DNA of 64,000 bases from Rhynchonema sp. JSB1_4 (lineage: Eukaryota > Nematoda > Chromadorea > Monhysterida > Xyalidae): contig JASAMV010002589.1 in assembly GCA_030248065.1 (NCBI GenBank), forward strand, positions 1-64,000. Reading direction: 5' to 3'. A program made the position numbers and the translations under genes. The notes under the pieces were generated by a model that saw nothing but the letters and a program-made list of their open reading frames with translations, did no database searches and was not told the DNA's origin. This document shows, one piece after another, positions 12,415 through 24,125 of this stretch. Position 1 is the first letter of the stretch. Every line of letters begins with the position of its first letter.

Positions 12415-15400
12415 ATGACATCACTGTTTGACCACATGCGCGAGCTATTCCCACCCGTGAACGACACCAGCGAGTCATTTGGGGAGCACTCTTCGCAGGA
12501 TGAAATCATCAGTTCGCCAGATGCCGCCTGGATTCTTGGCAATGCATTCCGGATCCTGACCATGCAGAGTGGATTCAGGTATACTGTAGCTGGCTAGCTG
12601 ATGTTTCATAAGCACTTCGTGAATTAGTGATGTTTCTTCAGCCTTCTCGAGGCCGGACATGTCTCATCAAAGAACATCGCTAACATCATGGTCAAAAATA
12701 TGATGGACGTTTGTTTTGGTGAGACTTTTCGAATATTTCTGGTCATAATATGAATATTCACATATAGCTGTAATTTCCTAGGCGGCGTCACTTACTGGGC
12801 ATTCGGCTACGGCCTGAGCTTCGGTAATCAATCCTATCCATACATTTCTTTTGGCAACTTTTTCGCGCAAGCACCCGATGATGTTTCAATGGGGAAATTC
12901 TACGCGCACTATGTGTTCCAGTTCAGTTTTGCGACCGCGTCAACCACCATTGTATCAGGTAAGTGACAACTGACTGATGTTTCTCTTGATTTGAGGAAAC
13001 ATGATTTTTTGCATTAGACACTGATTCGAGATTTATTAAAATAGCAGTGTTAATTGTTCGTTGACTGGCGTAAAACCTGAAGAACTTTTACGCTGGTCAA
13101 TATAAATGACATCTGATCTTCATCAATGCAAAGTAACGTAGTGACCACTACGTCTGATACCGGAGTTATACTTTCTGCCTCCGGTATTATTTTTGGACCG
13201 ATGTTTGCAAAGCTGCAAAAATGTTACTTGCAGGTGCGGTGGCTGAACGCATGAAGCTGTCTGCGTATCTTCTATTCTCAATGCTGAACACTTTCGTCTA
13301 TTGCCTGCCAGCGGCTTGGGTTTGGGCAAGAAATGGGTTCCTGAACAAAATGGGGTTTCACGACTTTGCCGGCGCGAGTGTGGTGCATCTGTCGGGTGGT
13401 GCCAGTGCACTGGTCGCTGCGGCGTTCTTGGGTTGGCTGGTTGATGTTCCAGAATAATGTTTCCATGTTTTTTATGTCTCATGATATGATGAAATTCTGA
13501 TCATAGGCCCGAGAAAAGGTCGATTTAGCAAAAACGGCAAACATCGTTACTCAATGGCATCACCGGTCACCTGCCTTACCGGCACTTTCATGCTCTGGTG
13601 GGCGTGGCTGAGCTTCAGGTGAGCTCGGATTTGGTGCTGCTTTATATAAAACTTGCCCATCGAGCAGTTGACCCAATCGTGAAACATCAACCAAATCTCA
13701 GTCCCGGTAAACGTGAGTGTGCGCATGCATCCGTTTTGCGGTTATCTTGACAAATCATGTTTGTGACCAAAATTTGTGTCTTTTCACCGCCGCCACAGAT
13801 CTGGTTTTCCAAAAAGATTTAGCCACTTGAACTTTGTGCGCACAGATGCATCTTATCCGAAACTTCCTTAGTCAATGTGTTCCTACTGATGTTTCACATC
13901 CATTGACCGACGCAGTTGTGGTTCAACGTATGGCGTCGACGGCAATGGCTGGAATCTGGCAGCCAAAGTCGGTGTGAACACGATGAACGGATCGATTGGC
14001 GGTTGCATCATGGGCGTGGCGATCAGTCTGATCAGGACGAGGGGCAGATATTATGAAATATCGGATTTGATCAATGGTGTGCTCGGAGGACTCGTCAGTG
14101 TCACAGCGGGTGTGTTTCTCTTGAAATTACAGTGACACAGCCCTTCAAAGCACCTCGCTCATTATATTAGCAGCTATTCAGATCAAAAGAAACCGAACAA
14201 TCATAAACCCATGAAACATCACCAGGTGCTGCGGTATTCGATCCCCCGTTATGTTTTCTGATCGGCGCTATCGGCGCCGTGTTTTCAAGCATGACCGTGC
14301 CGATCATGTACCGAATGGGTATCGATGATCCCGTAGGTGCTGTGCCAGTGCACTTTTCGTCAGGCGTTGTCGCGTTGACCACGGTTGGACTGTTTGGACA
14401 GAACACATTCGGAAAACTGAAGGGTTTGTGCATTCCCATCAAAGATCAATTTGATTGCGCTCTTTTCGAATAACCTTTTCGCAATTGCAAGGAGATCTGT
14501 GGTCTCAAACGTTTCTGTGACTAAGATCCTTGTGTTATGGGCATTGACCCTGAGGATGACCTGGTGCACCATACATTGGTAAGCTGTATAACTCTGCCTA
14601 TGTAGATGGTCACTCCTGCAAACAAGGTGCAGGTCTGTCAATCGTTTTGCCACAGTAACTTCGGGTGTTGGATGAACAGCAGAGCACAAGGGGTGCTTGC
14701 TGATGTATCCCCAAATGTTGTGGTAAACCCTGCACGAACAAATGAAGATTTCAGGCAGTGCCAGTTTGATGCACGGTGGTCGGTACAGGCTGTTACTCGT
14801 CCAAGTGTTGGGCATTGTGGTCATAACGGCTTGGTCGGCGTTGAGCACTTTTGTCGGTAGGTACCCAATGCTGTCAGCTTTTCGTATCTGAACATGGACA
14901 TGAATTCGAACTTTAACAAACGTCAGTGAAACATTACTGTTCCAGTTTTTCTCCTCATTCACTACACCATCGGTTCCCGTGTGTCGCCCGAACACGAACG
15001 ATTGGGTGCAGACATGGTCGAGCACAACATCGAACAGACAACATTCGCCGCCAGAATGGAGCGGGTTGGTGGTGTTCATTACACCTGATTGTGCACATTA
15101 TTGAACATTTTGCGTAATGTACTACAAAGTAAAATGTATTTTTTCACAATCACAGGTGTTTAACGAAGCTGTCAAGCGAAAGTTCGAACGACAAAACTCG
15201 GAGGAATACATGCAGCTTGTGAGTTTTAACACAACAACGCGTAGTTTTTTGAGTAAATTTTTGTCTGAATTTTTAGTTGTCAAGTTATCCATGAGTACAA
15301 TAAGTAATTCTGTGGGTGTCCTGTATGTTGGACACGAATTGTGGAGTTTTTCGGGACGCTTTGTGTAGGTTCAGAATTTAATACAGAATGTTCAGATATT

Positions 15401-15580
15401 CAGGGAGTATGCGTGAATTTCCAGCTGGTCGAGCGCATGATCGACGTGGAAGCACGCGACGAACGTGGTTTTCTCCATATGCCGAAACATCACCACACGA
15501 GCGAATCGCACTCGTTGTTGAAGACGAGTCACTCACTTGGCTGTGACATGATGAACGGAATGGTTGGTGCGCCTTGTTAG
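12415..15580 (+). CDS. amt: Amt-type ammonium transporter
   Basis: Eleven exons join in phase to 519 aa: 12415-12578, 12642-12718, 12782-12958, 13234-13431, 13507-13618, 13916-14109, 14226-14423, 14755-14856, 14946-15064, 15156-15218, 15425-15580. It is a polytopic plasma-membrane channel-like carrier that passes NH3/NH4+. Hallmarks of the Amt (not Rh) branch are visible in order: DAAWIL..AFRILTMQSGF then LLEAG with S.KN, YWAFGYGLSFG, AERMKLSAYL, HLSGGASALVAA, LGPRKGRF, LWW.W.SFSCGST, GSIGG, GLVSVTAG, VFSSM..P, VGAVPVHFSSG, the LLVQVLGIV.I.AW helix, and the cytosolic GADMVEHNIE near the C-terminus. The length is usual for animal Amt proteins. The N-terminal ~35 residues are hydrophilic and not conserved. 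The tail is His/Ser-rich. Two introns start with GTTGG donors, and several acceptors are preceded by a TGATGTTTC-type motif. Confidence 0.93.
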
Positions 15581-16177
15581 TTCATGATAAATTTTGGTTA
15601 CTGTAATTATCTGGATATCATACACCCCCCCGGCCTTGTGACTATTTATTTCGGCTTTTCAGTTCCAGAACGGGAGGCACGACACCCTTTAACGACCTTG
15701 CAGAATTCGTTTGAAATCAAAATTCTTCGCAATAATAATAATTATACAATATCAGTAAATTTTATGCTTATTGGGACTTGCGTTTTTAAGGCGCATTACT
15801 ATTTTCAGACGGCCGGCCTGATGTAGTGCACTGCGGGTAATTTTATCGATATTGCGCGAGAAACCATAAAGTCAAAAATAAGTTTGAAACGCAACACGAG
15901 CTTTCGTAATTTTTCGCTGCAAGCTCGTGAACGCTGTCGCTTTTCACTTTTATGAACAGTTGAAAAACTTTCCGCATTGTTTCGCACCCCCGTCGTTTGT
16001 CGAGCAGTTTGTTTCAGCTTGATCTCTACTCTTCACATTCTTCAAGGCGCGGTTGGGCACGGGCTTTATCTTAGAACTTTCAGTCGCTTTGGGTCTGTGG
16101 CTTGCTGGTGTGTGGCTGCTTGGAAACGCATGGCTCAGCAAAGTTGTTGACAGATTATTGGCTGTATAGTAACATCA

Positions 16178-16330
16178 CGCCGACACGAGTCCGATTTCGG
16201 AGGTGGCAGATTAGTGAAACATTTATACGTGGCTGCTGATTTGGGAAATGTTACACGTGGTGGATGATGATTTTCTCTTTCTATTCGTTTTGTATGCACA
16301 CCACCTCCGAAATCGGGCTCATGTTGGCGT
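16178..16330. repeat. Short MITE-like inverted repeat
   Basis: A roughly 30-bp arm beginning ACGCCGACACGAGTCCGATT and ending CGGAGGTGG (16178-16208) recurs inverted at about 16300-16330 with a few mismatches. The spacer is non-coding. No target duplication was resolved. Confidence 0.7.
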
Positions 16331-16914
16331 ACTCTGTTTGTTGAAACATCATTATAAATGGCTGTGCTATTGTACGTATGTATACTGTGATTGTGCGGTG
16401 ATTTACCTTGGTCCCCGTCATGCTCATGAAAAGTGCTGTTGTTGTTTCCTGATTTCTATGTCCTTGCTATCATATCGTACTGAATACCGTTTCCTGAATG
16501 CTACAATCAAAAACTGAACCATTTTAATATGTATTTTATGATCAAAATGATAGTTCTTTTACCATATTGTGTTTGATTTCTGGCAAGATCCACTTTTTTG
16601 TGAACGTGTGGTCAAGCTACAGCTACACTAACTGCAAGAAACGTCTCGCGAATGAGGTGCAGTTTATTGGCACTAAAAACTACATGAGTCTGCTAACAAT
16701 GGTTGAATAAAGATACCACCACCAACTGATGTCCAAAAGTTTGCTAAAATCAAAAACCTCAAACACGGAAACTGTCGTGGCGCGACAAGTTTTAGTGCAT
16801 TTGGTGAACTGAAGTGCAAAAAACAGCCAGAATCGCAAAAATGGAAGAAACTCGAGTTCAATTCGAATCCAAACGAAGGATTTTTCGGTGTTCAACATCA
16901 AGGTACATACATAT

Positions 16915-17913
16915 TTAAGCATAGCACTCCCAGTTGGTGACACCCTGTGCGAAGTGTGTGCCATCAACAACGTGCGTTTTTCCGTCGCCAGTACAGATGA
17001 TCACATTTGACGTACTGGTGATGGTGTGCACTGAACCGTTCGATTCGGTCACTCGTGCATTCGGCTTAGCAGGGTCTGGATGCAATATATGGGTCACAAG
17101 AACAGCATTTGTGGAAAGTATACGTTCGAATATCTGTATATCTTTTGTGTGCTTCGGTAACACCACTCAAACGTGACTGGTCGTCAACGAAGTGAGCTAT
17201 TTTGGAATAATCGCACGTGGTGTGTGCTGGTTGCGGCTAAACTAAAGGATCAAAGTTATAGTATAGAAACACGGACCGACCAATCCGAATTTTCTGTTTT
17301 TGTATAGCAACTATGCATCAATCGAACTCTGTTACCCTATACCACATAAGGTGTGCGTTATCCTCTGGTGCGTTGCACAAAAGTCCACCACCCGGCCGGG
17401 GCCGATATTCCATTAGTCTCATCCGGGTTGCTAGCCCATCGACTTACTCAATCGTGCACATTCAGCATCCAGTCCCACCGTGAATGTGTATCCGTGCTTG
17501 AGAGCAACTGGCCACACCGTAGTTGCCGCCTCTGTTGTTGTCAGACCTGAAATTGCGGGGTTCAACTTGTTATACATCTGGGCTTGAGTTACTGGGGAGA
17601 GGTGCACGTTCAATTCAACGCTGGCACCTGCATTTGAGACAGTTTCCAAAAAAGAACATCCAAGGGCGTTTCCGTTCGTCTGGTCAGGATAAACAGAGGC
17701 AAACAACAAACATAGACAAACTTAGTTATACCCACACCAGCAGCAAGGCCTGTCCTTCAACACATACGAACAGAGCCCTGAATCTTTGGCCGAAAAGTCG
17801 CTCTCGCTCCCCTTACCAGTAATAGTTGGTCTGGTGCATGTCGTTGTCAGCACTGCGCTACATCCGAAGGCGCAAGCCACAAAGGCGCTCAGCACAACGA
17901 TCGTCTTCAGCAT
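16915..17913 (-). CDS. Secreted protein of unknown family, at least three exons
   Basis: The first exon starts with an ATG at 17913 and encodes a clear signal peptide (MLKTIVVLSAFVACAFG) followed by a Thr/Cys-rich segment, with a donor GTAAGG near 17816. A middle exon around 17690-17440 encodes Asn/Val-rich sequence with LNVHLSPVTQAQMYNKL. The terminal exon 17133-16915 encodes about 72 residues ending in NWECYA. It contains an FERILSTNAVLVTHILHP stretch that loosely recalls fasciclin-type secreted domains, but the match is too weak to name. Phases of the middle exon could not be reconciled with both neighbours, so its borders are uncertain. Confidence 0.55.
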
Positions 17914-20900
17914 TTTTTCTTATTTTACTTTTTTGGCAATTCAAACTAAAAGTGGTTCTTTCGGTGAAAACACAGACTAGAGATATGCACGTGACGGACA
18001 TCCTTTTATATTTTTGCGCGCAAAAAACATACAGTATACGATTATCAGTATTACGCGCTCATGCAGGAATTATTTCTAATCACCAAAAAAACGTTTTTGT
18101 TCCGGGTCAAAGAGGTCAAAGTGCATATAGCACGTGCGCATGTCGCGGATCAACTTAGTTGGCAAGGGGGGGGGTGTGACGTTTTTTATGATGTTTGTCA
18201 AGGCGATTTTTATTGCCAGAACTTCATCGAAGGCGACATGATGCCTACTGTGGTCAAGGGCTGTTCCTTTCCTCGTCTGATTTTCAAAGCTGTGGGACGG
18301 ATGCGTTGCGGTTGCGTGGTAACTAAAATACCAAGACGAACATCTTGAACAAGAGAGTGCATGCTTCAGGTGAATTTGAAACAGATACCGTATACTTTCA
18401 TTGTTTTAAAATAATGCACCACTTATTGACGCCAAAAACCGCGATTTACGGATAGTTAAAAAAACTACCATCCGACTGGGTACTTTTTCGTGCACAAAAA
18501 CTGACTTTGTAACTTTGTTTTACATAGTATCAGTTTCACTGGGTGCGACTTAGTTTTATTATTCGTAATTTGTTTTTGCGCGGCGCCAACGAGCAACAGC
18601 GTGCATTTCTTATTCCTCTCAGACGTGAACATTTGTGGGTTTCATTTCTTTTATTCATGTACTTTTGTCATTTAATATGTGCATATAATCCGTTTGACTT
18701 TGATGGTACAATGAACTAATTGGAATATCTGATGAAAACTTTCTTTATCTCATCCCAATGAGATGATTAGAAACGGGCACAAATTGAGTGATTAGAGTAG
18801 AGAATGGTGTTTTCTTCGCACAATATTCGATCATTTGGTGTCACTAAACACAGTCAATCAATCAAGTTGGCAAATCTGGGTTCCGGTGGGTTTGGAACAA
18901 CATTGTTCTCCAGTCTTGAGCCGTTTTTGTCACACAAGTGCAGAATAGTGTCTACGCTGCTGCTGAGCTCGGCTGTGAAACATCAAGCATGGTTGGCTGA
19001 GCCATTTCTTTGACATTTAGAAATTTGACATTTGACGTTTTTGCGCGTGCGGTACTAGCGTTCGGTCACTGATTTTTACACGCATGATAAATGGTCACAC
19101 GCATGATAAATGTTCTATGCGTTGGTGTGGCCATTTTACGCTGGCCAGTCAGTCCAGTGTTGCTGACCGGTCCGAAGTCAGTCCGAAGCTAACCGGCATT
19201 TGCATGACGGCTACATGAGGCGATCAGACCGGCAGCGATTGCAGAGGTCGTGTGTTCGAGCCGTCGCTGACCAAACCGGGCCCCGATGGTTTTCCGCGTC
19301 GATCGTCAGTCGTACATAAATTGCCTACAGTACCAGCTGCAATTTTTGGCTGATTGAGGTCTGCGCCTGCAGCGCCTGCAGGCTCAAGAGCCTGCGCAGG
19401 CTCAATACAAAACATAGCAGCCTGCAGAGCCTGCAGGCTCGGCGCAGGCTTCGCAGGCTCAGTGTATAAGCGGTCGCAGGCGCAGGCTCATGAGCCTGCA
19501 GCGCCTGCAGGCTCTGCAGGCTCGGCGGATGCACAGCTGCGCTTGCTTGCTTTTGTGACATTTAGTCATGTACCTTTTATGGACGGAGTGCGTATTATCT
19601 CGTATTTAGCCATTAGTATATGGATATTTGTTGCATGTTTTATTAGTACATGATTACCTTTCTTATAGTTTTCTGCTGAAACTTGACAAAAAACGCGAAA
19701 AGAAACTTGTTTCTTACTAAACAGTGAATCTGGATAAAATGTGGCCTTATCGACAGTTTTATTGCTTATTCTTTCAACGCTTTGATTTTTGTATAAATGC
19801 TTCAAACAACTGAGAAAAACTGAATTAAAATCATATCACAAAGCACAAAAAGTAGCTGTGCATCCGCCGAGCCTGCAGAGCCTGCAGGCGCTGCAGGCTC
19901 ATGAGCCTGCGCCTGCGACCGCTTATACACTGGGCCTGCGAAGCCTGCGCCGAGCCTGCAGGCTCTGCAGGCTGCTATGTTTTGTATTGAGCCTGCGCAG
20001 GCTCGTGAGCATGCAGGCTCTGCAGGCGCAGACCTCAATCAGCCAAAAATTGCAGCTGGTACTGTATATGTATTCCAACATTTTCGCCCTATAATGTGAT
20101 ATTTTGTCTGGGTTTGTAGTTTGCTGCTGATGCTGCTTATTTGTGTCCGTGGTAGATTTGGTTCCCTTAACTTTGACGAAATGATGGCATGTGAAGGGAA
20201 CGAAAAACATTGTGAAATCGACGTAAAGTTCGGCTGCGTGAACTCAAAGTGAAAAGAGTTTGTTTGATTAGATTTTCCTGTTTCGATGATTTATATTTCG
20301 GGTTTATGTTGCACTCGCTTCGCTGACGTTTCGCTATGTTTCGCATAGCAATTCACAGTTGGTATCAGCTAAAACCTCACCACACCAGCACTAAATAACC
20401 GGACATTCTCTCCAACACTTTCGTTGACAAACAATGCGTGATAATCATCTTGACCAGAAAAATTTGTGCTCAGACCGGTTTCACCCATTCTCTTGTACAA
20501 AACACCAGCAACGTCACAAGCCTTTCACACACTCAACCAGACACACACAGAGTGCGAGTTCAAAAATTGCAAAATCGAATGGAAATGGTTGATAAGTTAA
20601 TAATGCAGTACTTTGTGCACCAGAAAATATACTTGGGGTTGGTTAAAATGTCAAATGTGTTCAGCGCAAAAAAAAGCTTCAAGCCCACCCCCGACAAATT
20701 GTACATTTTGCACAATAATAGTGAAAGAACACAAAACACATCGCAATGATGTGGTTTGGCTGGGTTACATAATGTGTTGAATTGAAAGTAAAGTGTATGC
20801 ACACATATGTAGGTGCTGCAGAGTTGTTGAAATTATGAACTAGATGTCGGCAACCCATTAATACATTCTTAGTAACCTAATGTTGTTGAGAACTGTGTGT

Positions 20901-21360
20901 TCAATTTTTAACACTTTTCTTTGCATAATATCCGCACAGTTTCCTTCAAAGAAACCGATTTTTGATCGTGGAAAGAAGTTACAGAAGTTTTTTTTGTAGA
21001 AACTCCTGCTTGGGCTTTGAATGCGCGTTTGTGTGGGTGTGTCCCGCAAACCACGCACGAGCTGGTAGGTGGCCGTTCTTCCGAAAAGTCAACACACAAA
21101 TATTTTCGAGGGCCAACTTTCCATCCTAGAGACTCGCGACCAGTTCAGTTACTCATCAACTTGTCACAAATCCCACCCTCTCTTATTTTCTATTATGTAA
21201 ATTTTCGACAATGGCAATTTATGTTTGCAGTTAACACGGTGCACATTGACAAACTGTGTAAACCTGTTGATGCGATGTCTGAAGCATCGCAAAGCTAAAA
21301 AATCTATATCTTCAGAAAATATAGTTAATTCATTCACTATAGTTGAAACTATTTGAAAAC
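17914..21360. other. Intergenic, no gene recognised
   Basis: About 3.4 kb with no supported coding exon. It holds a large GCAGGC-rich inverted repeat (19326-20066). A B-box-like TGTTCGAGCC at about 19251, reminiscent of a tRNA-derived SINE, was not followed up to a full element. Confidence 0.4.
19326..20066. repeat. Large inverted repeat with AGCCTGCAGG minisatellite arms
   Basis: The left arm (about 19326-19545) starts TACAGTACCAGCTGCAATTT and runs into many overlapping AGCCTGCAGG/GCCTGCGC units. The right arm (about 19850-20066) is its inverted copy. About 300 bp of AT-rich non-repetitive DNA separates them. A fold-back transposon or MITE whose arms expanded as minisatellites is the simplest reading. 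The open frames across the arms are low-complexity artefacts. Confidence 0.85.
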
Positions 21361-23606
21361 ATGCGAGTCTCACACGCTGTCAAACTGACCTCTTCAAGCA
21401 TATCGGTGCTGATCCTGTGCCTATCCCACCTTGTCCCAGCTCAACCAAACTGGGGATGGTCGCCAGGTCGCGGAAGAGTGCCGGGCCGCGGTCATGGCAG
21501 GACACCGCGATGGGACTCAGATGAGAGTCGTGATCCTTGTCCACCACCGGTTTCGCAACCGGTCATTTCGATCCCGTCCAGTGCCAGTAACAGTAGGACT
21601 GGATCGTTCCCCTCTCAGGATTGTCAAATGTGAGTGCACTGTTTTCTTTATTCTTTTGTAGACAGTAGAATGTGTCAGATAAAACAGCGCACTTGGTAGC
21701 AGTAGAGGTAAAAATATATAATCTATATCTCTCAAGTCCGAGTTTTCACACATCAACGCTTTCAAAAGAGTGTAAAAACGATTCCAGGATCAGCACCTGT
21801 TCAGTTCGCGGCAAAGCATATTGTGCTCAATGTCCGCAATTTCCAGAGGCGCGAAAGCCCGTTCTTTCCAGCAACCCAACACGAGACAAGGTTAGATTGA
21901 CTTATTCGAGCCACTAAAACAAAGCTAGGTACCCTTAATGTTTCACAGGGTTGCCTTCGTGCAAAAGACAGTTCCACTTGTTTTGTCTACGACCGCAGTC
22001 GGGCCGCAATGACCCTCGACGAAGCGCTGGAAAATTTCATTGACCCGATCAAACAATTGCAAGGGGAACCGCCGAATCGAATTCTGCCACTGGTCCCGAC
22101 CGGACAGAAGTTTGGAGAAGAAAGCAGCCAGTTCAAAACGATATCGCTCGATAAACTGCTTGAAGGTTGGTGGTTTCAGCTCTACGACCAGTAAGTGGTC
22201 ACCACATGAATGTATATTAGGGAAAGTCTTTCTCAGCCTACCATATCATATGTAAGTACAGGTCACACCGAAGCCAAGCTTTACCCCTTTGTTGCTTCCA
22301 GTTTCCCCACAACAAGCAGCTCCAATCGTTTCCACCCCGACACAACCGTCGACGCCTTGGTTTCTTTGGCCATCAAGGGAGACCACCAGCAGCGCACCCT
22401 TACTTGGTGCTCCCCGGTTACCACCTCAAGAGGATCACTTGGATTCGGTAGGTCGCGATTTTATTGAGCAAGATCAAGTGGAACCTTAACAGCATAACCT
22501 GCATCCTAATCCACACAAAGCGTAGCCGTGTGTGTTGCATCGGCACTAAAGTGCGCCCTTCAGCCCCCTTGTGAGATCGGCTAAGACAGTGCTCTTCACA
22601 TTCCAGCAGATCTAACATCCATGGACTTTGTTCAGGTGTCCAAATGTGCCACCGATTCCATGTGTACGGGTTGTGCGAATGCTATACTCAACCGTTTGGT
22701 GGCTAACAACTTTGGGTCAGGCAAAATGGACGAATTGACATCCATCGTGCAATCGGCACGTCTTCGTTCGAGAATACCGCCCGACCTGACCAACACCGCC
22801 TCCAATAAATGTCCACAACTTGGCAGACAACCACAGGATGATCCAATGCCCTTACTTACCGCCCAAAGGGGTCATATTCGCTTTTGATAAGAGTCGTATT
22901 AAAAAGTTGCACGAATACTTTTTGTTCTTTAGGTGACAACCAAAAGGACACTAAACCGGTCGACCTGTGTACATTGGGTACCCGAGTCGACAGACTACGT
23001 TTCGGAGCTGCAGGTTTTCGAACAGCCAGAACTAGAACGAAACGGCAGACACAGGACGATAATAGTATGTATATGACTTGTTGTTTTTATGTTAAGATAA
23101 AGGTTTTTTTTAACACAAACATCAATAATTTTAATTCCTACAGAGATCGGAATGAGCGTTGGTATCAAATGTTCGTACAAGAAAGGCGACCCAGTGTCCG
23201 ATAACAGCACCTACCGCGGTCTGTGTAGCACCTGTTGGTCCTACAGATTCCTGCCCACCGGCTATGAACCAAGGATCATTAATGAAATCAGCTGTAATCA
23301 GGATGACACTGTGTGCATTGGAGGTGGGGTTGACAAAAAATGTTGAAATTTGGTGCTGTTATTTTATTCAAGCGTCAGAGAGAAAAAAATTGGCTTCACC
23401 ACAATAGTTATGTATGAAGAGCTGCATTTTCAGGTCACGCCGAGTGTCGGGAGCGTTACGGACACATGAAAGTGCTGAAAAACATCGGAACGGGTCCAGA
23501 CAACAAAACATATGTGGAAGAGATGATGCCTATAACCATGTATTGTGAATGTCAAGTACCAGAAACTTCAGTTTTAATGCAGGTCATTACAAAACCGGAT
23601 GGTTAA
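21361..23606 (+). CDS. Secreted protein with C-terminal IL-17-like domain
   Basis: Eight exons join in phase to 484 aa: 21361-21629, 21788-21890, 21949-22165, 22302-22447, 22636-22870, 22933-23064, 23144-23323, 23434-23606. The ATG starts a signal peptide (VKLTSSSISVLILCLSHLVPA). A Gly/Arg/Pro-rich stretch follows, then two cysteine-bearing linker regions. The last about 120 residues resemble the IL-17 cytokine fold: GLCSTCWSYRF, then YEPRIINEISC with a following C, a central YGHMKVLKNI strand, and a terminal MPITMYCECQVPE that matches the family's v.vgC.Cv.p ending. IL-17 proteins are secreted dimeric ligands of IL-17 receptors. The roughly 360-residue N-terminal extension is unlike the compact vertebrate forms and could be a propeptide, or signal that two genes were joined, although every exon phase agrees. 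A TRTKRQ stretch in exon 6 resembles a furin-type site just before the domain. Confidence 0.68.
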
Positions 23607-24125
23607 ATGTCTTGGGAGAGGTGATAGGTTAGCCATTGTACATCTGTATAATTTTTGAACGGGTCAGATCACCAGAATTGTTATTTTTTAAATTCTAGCG
23701 CTTTATCAGCTTTTTACCATTTGTGTGCTATAATAAGTAATTATAATAATGACTTCTGTAGATATACACATAAGTTAAAATCCGTGTTTCGATATTCATC
23801 ACGCTCTCCACATAAAAAATGAACGGAATTCTGGCACACATTTCTGGCCGAGGACACAAACTCTCCCAGCACATTTCGAACGCTTTTTCCTTGTGAGGAA
23901 GAAAAATTGAAGCTTACAGCCTTTATTTTGACCAAACAATAAGGACACTGTCTCAATCTCTTGATGAACAAACAGCTTGTTAGTTAAAGTAAACGAAAGA
24001 TTAGCCAGATACAGGCATTGCATTGCTATACTCCATTGGTACACAATCTGTATGTACCCTAGCGATAGCGAATCCTCTCGGTAAAAAATCCAATTCAGAA
24101 AAAAATCAATAAGTGTTCGTTGTTC

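Noticed and set aside
19210..19285. tRNA gene or tRNA-derived SINE
   Set aside because: TGTTCGAGCC resembles a B box, but no A box, anticodon stem or acceptor pairing could be folded around it.
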